DNA from: an uncultured Sphingobium sp.
GTDB taxonomy: Bacteria > Pseudomonadota > Alphaproteobacteria > Sphingomonadales > Sphingomonadaceae
DNA length: 11,255 bases
NCBI GenBank assembly: GCA_946479185.1
Contig: CAMLFF010000074.1
Location: forward strand, 1 to 11,255
Reading direction: 5' to 3'
This document shows positions 7,933 through 11,255 of this stretch, piece by piece. How positions within the stretch are numbered: the first letter of the stretch is position 1; each line of letters begins with the position of its first letter. The translations under genes were made by a program, and so were the position numbers. The notes below the pieces were generated by a model, which was given only the letters and a program-made list of their open reading frames with translations, was not told where the DNA came from and searched no databases.

Positions 7933-8346
7933 TCAGGCGTTGAGCGTCGCAGGCTCGCGCGCATCAACATCTGCTGGATAGGCGCCATTTTCATCATGCA
8001 CCTCACGACCTGTCACGGGCGGATTGAACACGCAGGCGGTCAAAATGTCCGTCTCCGGCCGCACGATATGGCGATCATTGGCGTTGAGCGCATACATCAC
8101 GCCGGGGGCGAGCTGGTGGGTTTCACCCGTGCCCAGATCCTCGATCGTGCCGGTCCCCTTGAGGACGAACACGGCCTCAAGATGGTTCTGATAATGCATT
8201 TTCAGCTCTTTGCCGGCGTGCATGGTGGTGATGTGGAAAGAGAAGCCCATCCCATCATCCTTGAGCAGCATACGGGCACTATCCCAGCCGTTAGACCGGA
8301 CGTTGTGGTCACTTCTGCGAATGTCGCCAAGCTTGCGAATAATCAT
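7933..8346 (-). CDS. ectC: Ectoine synthase (cupin, N-acetyldiaminobutyrate cyclisation)
   Basis: A 137-residue cupin that closes N-gamma-acetyl-2,4-diaminobutyrate into ectoine with loss of water. MIIRKLGDI is the usual EctC N-terminus. The cupin core includes HYQNHLEAVFVLKGTG (51-66) and PGVMYALNANDRHIVRP (81-97). The likely metal ligands are E57, Y85 and H93, the same positions reported for the S. alaskensis enzyme as I remember them. The C-terminal FNPPVTGREVHDENGAYP (107-124) is also typical. Length is normal. The ribosome binding site AAGGAGA, overlapping the ectB stop codon, is the strongest in the operon and lies about 7 nt from the ATG; ectB ends 11 nt upstream, so the two are probably translationally coupled. 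Confidence 0.98.
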   Translation of the reverse strand: MIIRKLGDIRRSDHNVRSNGWDSARMLLKDDGMGFSFHITTMHAGKELKMHYQNHLEAVFVLKGTGTIEDLGTGETHQLAPGVMYALNANDRHIVRPETDILTACVFNPPVTGREVHDENGAYPADVDAREPATLNA

Positions 8347-8357
8347 AAATTGTCTCC

Positions 8358-9662
8358 TTATTCCGCTGCCACGCTGAAGGTCGCGGTGAGCGCCTCGCGA
8401 ACGCAGGTTTCGAGAATGTCGAGGCCGCCAGAGAAAATGGCGTCGTCGATCACGAGCGGCGCGAGCACTTTGACGATTTCGTCATGCGGTCCGCTCGTTT
8501 CGATGATGAGGCCGCGCTTGAAGCATTCGGCCGTGATGAGCGATGCTGCCTCGCCGGACCCGACATCGAGCCCGCGCATCATGCCGCGCCCACGCGTCGT
8601 CAGGCCATGTTCCTTGGCCATCGCATCCAGCCTTGCCTCGAGCAGCTCGCCACGTCGGCGCACATCGCTCTCAAACTGGCTGCTGCTCCAGAAATGGCGC
8701 AGCGTCGCCGTCGCCGTGACGAAGGCATGGTTGTTGCCACGGAAGGTGCCATTATGCTCGCCGGGCGCCCATTGATCGAGCTCCGGACCGAACAGCGTGA
8801 GCGCAAAAGGCAGCCCCATGCCGGAAAGGGACTTGGCCATCGTCACGATGTCGGGCGTGAAGCCCATGCCTTCAAAGCTGAAGAAGCCGCCGGTGCGGCC
8901 GCAGCCCGCCTGAATATCGTCCACGATCATCAACGCGCCGTGGCGCTTGGCAATCTGCGCAATCGAGCGCAGCCACTCAGCCGACGCAGCATTGAGGCCG
9001 CCCTCGCCCTGCACGGTTTCCACCAGAATCGCGGCGGGCGCATCCAGACCGCTCGATGGATCGGCGAGGCGCTGCTCCAGCAGGGCTGCCGTGTCCACAT
9101 CCGGGCCATGATAGCCATCATAAGGCTCATGGCTCACATGGCTGAGCGGCACCCCTGCGCCGCCGCGCTTGGCGGCATTGCCCGTGCAGGCCAGCGCGCC
9201 CAGCGTCATGCCGTGGAAGCCATTGGTAAAGGCGATCACCATCTCCCGCCCGGTGATCTTGCGGGCCAGCTTGATCGCCGCTTCGACCGCGTTGGTGCCC
9301 GTCGGCCCCGTGAACATGGCGCGATAATCCAAGCCGCGGGGCTGCAGGATTACGTCCTCGAAGGTTTTGAGGAAGTCGCTCTTGGCGTCGGTATGCAGGT
9401 CGAGGCCATGCGTGATGCCATCGGCGCTTATATAATCGAGCAGCGCCTGCTTCATGATCGGGTGGTTGTGACCATAGTTGAGGGTCGAGCAGCCGGAGAG
9501 GAAATCGAGATAACGGCCCCCTTCATTGTCATGCATCCACACATTTTCCGCCCGGTTGAACTGGCGGGGCATGGACCGCGCATAGCTACGCACGATCGAC
9601 TCGCGCCGCTCATAAATGGCGGTGTCAGGTTTCTTGCTGGTTGGATGAGGAACGGTTGTCAT
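8358..9662 (-). CDS. ectB: Diaminobutyrate--2-oxoglutarate aminotransferase
   Basis: A 434-residue PLP-dependent class III aminotransferase that makes L-2,4-diaminobutyrate from aspartate semialdehyde and glutamate. Visible motifs are IYERRESIVRSYARSMP (16-32), FLSGCSTLNYGHNHP (54-68), GPTGTNAVEAAIKLARK (119-135, PLP-phosphate site), ETVQGEGG (215-222), VDDIQAGCGRTG (247-258) and TMAKSLSGMGLP (274-285) with the Schiff-base lysine K277. I use the ATG at 9662 rather than a frame-extending ATG 24 codons upstream. The extension (MAGQDWASPC...) lies partly inside ectA, has no family similarity, and the 9662 start has GGAG 10 nt upstream just after the ectA stop. It starts 20 nt after ectA. Length fits the family (about 420-435). 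Confidence 0.97.
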   Translation of the reverse strand: MTTVPHPTSKKPDTAIYERRESIVRSYARSMPRQFNRAENVWMHDNEGGRYLDFLSGCSTLNYGHNHPIMKQALLDYISADGITHGLDLHTDAKSDFLKTFEDVILQPRGLDYRAMFTGPTGTNAVEAAIKLARKITGREMVIAFTNGFHGMTLGALACTGNAAKRGGAGVPLSHVSHEPYDGYHGPDVDTAALLEQRLADPSSGLDAPAAILVETVQGEGGLNAASAEWLRSIAQIAKRHGALMIVDDIQAGCGRTGGFFSFEGMGFTPDIVTMAKSLSGMGLPFALTLFGPELDQWAPGEHNGTFRGNNHAFVTATATLRHFWSSSQFESDVRRRGELLEARLDAMAKEHGLTTRGRGMMRGLDVGSGEAASLITAECFKRGLIIETSGPHDEIVKVLAPLVIDDAIFSGGLDILETCVREALTATFSVAAE

Positions 9663-9682
9663 GGCGGTAAATCTCCAGAAAT

Positions 9683-10228
9683 TTAAAATGTTGCGGTTGG
9701 CCCAGCAGGGAGAGGCCCAATCTTGGCCTGCCATTCCGTTGCGTGAGCGCCCGCGAAATGAACCTTGCGTTCAAAGTGCGGAGCCTTGTTGAGTGCGCAG
9801 CCACAGCGCCGCGCCAGCCCTTCAAACAATGCCCAGGATGCAGCATTGTCTGGTGTCACGGTTGTGATGATGTGCGTGACGCCTTTGGCCGAGGGCCGCG
9901 CCAGCAGATCGCCGATCATGCGCTGCGCCAGACCAAGCCCACGCGCCTCCTGTGCCACCGCCACTTGCCAGACGAAAAACTGCTCTGGCGCGGATGGAAC
10001 GCGATAGCCGGACACCCAGCCGACCACGGCGCTGTCCCGCTCGGCAATGACGCAAGTCTCAGCAAAGTGCGTGCACTGCAGCAGGTTGCAATAGGCCGAA
10101 TTGGCATCGAGCGGCGGACAGGCTGCGATCAACGCGAAAACAGCAGGGCCATCCGTCGAGACCGGCTGGCGTAGCGTGATAGTCTGGGCATTCGAACCAG
10201 CCTGACGCGAAAAATCCCGTGGCGGCAT
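9683..10228 (-). CDS. ectA: L-2,4-diaminobutyrate N-acetyltransferase
   Basis: A 181-residue GNAT-fold enzyme that acetylates L-2,4-diaminobutyrate at the gamma-amino group using acetyl-CoA. The EctA-type segment CPPLDANSAYCNLLQCTHFAET spans 37-58, followed by FFVWQVAVAQEARGLGLAQRM (84-104), the acetyl-CoA binding motif with R96-G97-x-G99-x-A101, and VTPDNAASWALFEGLAR (124-140). The first 15 or so residues precede the GNAT fold. The ATG at 10228 is the only usable in-frame start (an in-frame TAA lies 12 codons upstream), but it has no Shine-Dalgarno sequence at normal distance. A clear GGGAG lies near 10266-10270, and an out-of-frame ATG sits at 10239. First gene of the operon, read away from ectR. 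Confidence 0.96.
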   Translation of the reverse strand: MPPRDFSRQAGSNAQTITLRQPVSTDGPAVFALIAACPPLDANSAYCNLLQCTHFAETCVIAERDSAVVGWVSGYRVPSAPEQFFVWQVAVAQEARGLGLAQRMIGDLLARPSAKGVTHIITTVTPDNAASWALFEGLARRCGCALNKAPHFERKVHFAGAHATEWQAKIGPLPAGPTATF

Positions 10229-10272
10229 CGTGGCCGCATCGGTTTTACGAGCAAAGATTGTTTATCTCCCGA

Positions 10273-10301
10273 AGTATATTATTCGCTTTGCAAACCCCCA
10301 A
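10273..10301 (-). promoter_or_regulatory. Possible second ectA promoter
   Basis: On the minus strand, TTGGGG (10301-10296) and TATACT (10278-10273) are separated by 17 nt. The -10 matches the sigma-70 consensus in five of six positions; the -35 is poor. It would give a leader of about 38 nt. The same heptamer AGTATAT (plus strand) occurs here at 10273-10279 and at the main -10 (10318-10324). Two ectA promoters are known in other ect systems, so this is plausible but unproven. Confidence 0.3.
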
Positions 10302-10317
10302 GTCAGCAATTGGATGC

Positions 10318-10335
10318 AGTATATGCGCATATAGT
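10318..10335. promoter_or_regulatory. Putative EctR operator (8-2-8 palindrome over the ectA -10)
   Basis: AGTATATGCGCATATAGT is an inverted repeat with 8-bp half-sites and a 2-bp centre, one mismatch per half, around a perfect 14-bp palindrome (10320-10333). As I recall it, the EctR1 site of Methylomicrobium alcaliphilum also has 8-bp half-sites with a 2-bp spacer, is AT-rich with TAT/ATA cores, and overlaps the ectA -10. Here the palindrome covers the -10 of the main ectA promoter, beside a MarR-family gene. The binding itself is inferred. Confidence 0.6.
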
Positions 10336-10347
10336 CGCCAATTTCAA
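10318..10347 (-). promoter_or_regulatory. Main ectA promoter candidate
   Basis: On the minus strand, TTGAAA (10347-10342) and TATACT (10323-10318) are separated by 18 nt. The hexamers match the sigma-70 consensus in four and five positions. Transcription would begin near 10310, giving a leader of roughly 80 nt before the ectA ATG. The -10 and half of the spacer lie inside the palindrome described separately, so a bound regulator would block RNA polymerase. Confidence 0.55.
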
Positions 10348-10361
10348 CCCTTTGCCGCTTG

Positions 10362-10374
10362 AGAGCCGCGCTCT
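10362..10374. repeat. Short GC inverted repeat in the ectA-ectR intergenic region
   Basis: AGAGC-CGC-GCTCT is a perfect 5-bp inverted repeat with a 3-nt loop, just upstream of the ectA -35. There is no T-run on either side, so it is not an intrinsic terminator. It could be a regulator site or chance. Confidence 0.3.
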
Positions 10375-10400
10375 AGCGCCAACGCCGGAGCTAAATATGC

Positions 10401-10413
10401 TTCATATTATGAA
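10401..10413. promoter_or_regulatory. AT-rich inverted repeat, possible second operator near the ectR promoter
   Basis: TTCATA-T-TATGAA is a perfect 6-bp inverted repeat around one base, 46 nt before the ectR start. Flanks extend the symmetry imperfectly (CTAAATAT on the left, ATATATTAG on the right). Hexamers resembling a -10 for ectR (TATTAT at 10405, TATATT at 10415) fall in or next to it, though no good -35 is visible. It would be a natural place for ectR autoregulation; it does not share the sequence of the site at 10318. Confidence 0.4.
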
Positions 10414-10459
10414 ATATATTAGCATTGGCGGTTCGGTCATGAATGGATAGCGAGGGGCA

Positions 10460-10963
10460 ATGGACTCAGACATTTCCACCCTTACCCTGCGCGCCTTGCG
10501 GCGCATTTTGCGCGCAACAGAAATTGGCAGTCGACAACTGGCTGCGACCACGGGATTGACGCCTTCACAACTGCTTGCGCTTCAGGAAATTGGCGGGCGC
10601 GATCATGCAACGCCAAGCGCTATCGCCCAGTCACTCCAGTTCAGTCAGGCGACCATCACCGCAATTGTCGATCGGCTGGCCTTAGCGGGCTTTGTAACCC
10701 GTGAGCGCGGAGACCGGGACAAACGTCAATTCATCCTGCGCGCAACCTCAAGCGGGCTTGAAGTCCTGCAAAATGCTCCAGATCTTTTGCAGACCCAGTT
10801 CAAAACGCAGTTCCTGTCCTTGGCCTCATGGGAGCAAGCGATGATCCTTGCAGGCCTTGAAAAGCTGAGTGTCATGCTGGGGGCCGAGAATATCGATGCA
10901 GCGCCCTTGCTCGACAGCGGCGTCATAGACCGCCAAGCCGGCGGCAGCATGGGGAAGGCGTAA
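10460..10963 (+). CDS. ectR: MarR-family transcriptional regulator of the ectoine operon
   Basis: A 167-residue MarR-type protein. It has an N-terminal dimerisation helix (about 5-25), a winged helix-turn-helix from about 33 to 95 with TPSAIAQSLQFSQATITAIVDRL (51-73) as the helix-turn-helix, a wing RERGDRDKRQFIL (81-93) carrying the typical D-x-DKR pattern, and C-terminal dimer helices (about 97-140). MarR regulators called EctR sit divergently beside ect genes in several methylotrophs, marine bacteria and other proteobacteria, and repress them. The ATG at 10460 has GAGGGG close upstream; an in-frame ATG at 10439 is ruled out by a TAG three codons later. The last residues (about 158-167, QAGGSMGKA) look unlike a conserved tail and lie about 65 nt before an IS remnant, so the C-terminus may have been altered. 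What signal it senses cannot be read from sequence. Confidence 0.92.
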   Translation: MDSDISTLTLRALRRILRATEIGSRQLAATTGLTPSQLLALQEIGGRDHATPSAIAQSLQFSQATITAIVDRLALAGFVTRERGDRDKRQFILRATSSGLEVLQNAPDLLQTQFKTQFLSLASWEQAMILAGLEKLSVMLGAENIDAAPLLDSGVIDRQAGGSMGKA

Positions 10964-11028
10964 AGCAGCATAGGCGAGCGACGTCGCGCGTTGGTGTTGC
11001 TGCGCGCGGAGCTAACCAAGACGGTAAA

Positions 11029-11114
11029 ATGGAGCCCATCGGCAATATCCCACCGGCTGAGCCAAAGAACGCTACGACGCCATGTTGGACGACGACGAAC
11101 CCATGGCTGCGTGA
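11029..11114 (+). pseudogene. Frameshifted C-terminus of an IS3-type transposase (OrfB)
   Basis: From the ATG at 11029 the frame reads MEPIGNIPPAE, a familiar ending of IS3-family OrfB integrase-type transposases. One base appears to be lost at about 11061 (GAGCC where GAGGCC is expected). In the next frame the reading continues AKERYDAMLDDDEPMAA to a stop at 11112-11114, again like OrfB tails. The catalytic DDE region is absent, so the fragment is inactive. Confidence 0.6.
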
Positions 11115-11153
11115 CTTAAACAAAATAGCCTCCGGAGAACCCGGGACGCTTCA
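11029..11153 (+). mobile_element. 3' remnant of an IS3-family insertion sequence
   Basis: The stretch resembles the right end of an IS3-family element (IS51/IS407-like, from memory): transposase C-terminal codons, a stop at 11112-11114, then a GC-rich end from CCTCCGGAGAACCCGGG to CTTCA at 11153. Read from outside, that end starts TGAAGCGTCCCGGG, close to the TGAACCGCCCCGGG type of terminal repeat. I cannot trace the element left of about 11026, so only a scar of some 125 bp remains. It marks the boundary of the ectoine locus on this side. Confidence 0.6.
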
Positions 11154-11195
11154 ATCCGGCAAACCTGACCTTCTGACCAATTCAGGATGTGGCAT

Positions 11196-11219
11196 TGTGC
11201 GGAATAAGATAAGCGCACA
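11196..11219. repeat. Inverted repeat with AT-rich core in the unassigned tail
   Basis: TGTGCG and CGCACA are perfect 6-bp arms around a 12-nt core (GAATAAGATAAG, itself a repeat of ATAAG). The layout recalls a tyrosine-recombinase core or the end of a recombinase-borne mobile element, but no such gene is in view. The stretch 11154-11255 otherwise holds nothing I can identify; a plus-strand frame stays open there without a recognisable protein. Confidence 0.35.
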
Positions 11220-11255
11220 GAATTTACGGACCAAATCGGCGAAGCTGCGCAGCGC

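Noticed and set aside
8484..9686. Plus-strand open frame of 400 codons
   Set aside because: Antisense to ectB across its whole length; composition is that of a shadow frame.
9663..9734. N-terminal extension of EctB (24 extra codons)
   Set aside because: Mostly inside ectA and not similar to EctB proteins; the ATG at 9662 is better placed after GGAG.
10229..10310. Riboswitch in the ectA leader
   Set aside because: The leader is about 80 nt with no strong stem, pseudoknot or terminator that I can see; transcriptional control by EctR explains the region.
10362..10374. Hairpin AGAGC-CGC-GCTCT as a terminator
   Set aside because: No T-run on either strand and it lies in the promoter region between divergent genes.
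1..11255. tRNA, rRNA, CRISPR array or replication origin
   Set aside because: No cloverleaf, rRNA core sequence, regularly spaced repeats or iteron clusters were seen on either strand.

Overview
The window carries a complete ectoine / 5-hydroxyectoine (compatible solute) locus from a GC-rich proteobacterium. A sphingomonad-type alphaproteobacterium is most likely: EctD and EctC are collinear, metal ligand by metal ligand, with the numbering I remember for the Sphingopyxis alaskensis enzymes (EctD H144/D146/H245; EctC E57/Y85/H93). This is an inference from recalled family knowledge, not from a database search.

Layout. Positions 1-149 (minus) hold the N-terminal part of an unrecognised membrane protein cut by the window edge. 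Positions 320-1669 (plus) encode a ClC-type chloride channel/transporter. From 10228 down to 1645 (minus) runs one tightly packed block of eight genes: ectA, ectB, ectC, ectD, ask (specialised aspartokinase), a YcaD-like MFS transporter, a ProP-like MFS transporter and a YbdG-type MscS channel. Gaps are 26 nt or less and there are two 4-nt stop/start overlaps, so it is very probably one transcript. The last gene converges on clc and their coding ends overlap by 25 bp. Divergent from ectA, at 10460-10963 (plus), is a MarR-family regulator, ectR. The 231-nt divergent intergenic region is AT-rich. It holds a sigma-70-like promoter for ectA whose -10 is covered by an 18-bp near-perfect palindrome (8-bp half-sites, 2-bp spacer), a second possible promoter, and another inverted repeat on the ectR side. 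After ectR lies the frameshifted 3' end of an IS3-family element (about 11029-11153), then an unassigned tail with a short inverted repeat.

How it works together. Ask feeds aspartyl phosphate toward aspartate semialdehyde. EctB transaminates this to diaminobutyrate, EctA acetylates it, EctC cyclises it to ectoine and EctD hydroxylates ectoine. The ProP-like carrier would import or recover compatible solutes under high osmolarity. The YbdG-like channel would act as a valve on down-shock. The YcaD-like carrier has no known role here and is the best candidate for something new (export or recycling of ectoines). EctR probably represses ectA at the palindrome. The core biosynthetic genes are well known; the novelty lies in the transport half (YcaD-like + ProP-like + YbdG-like in one transcript, with ClC facing it).
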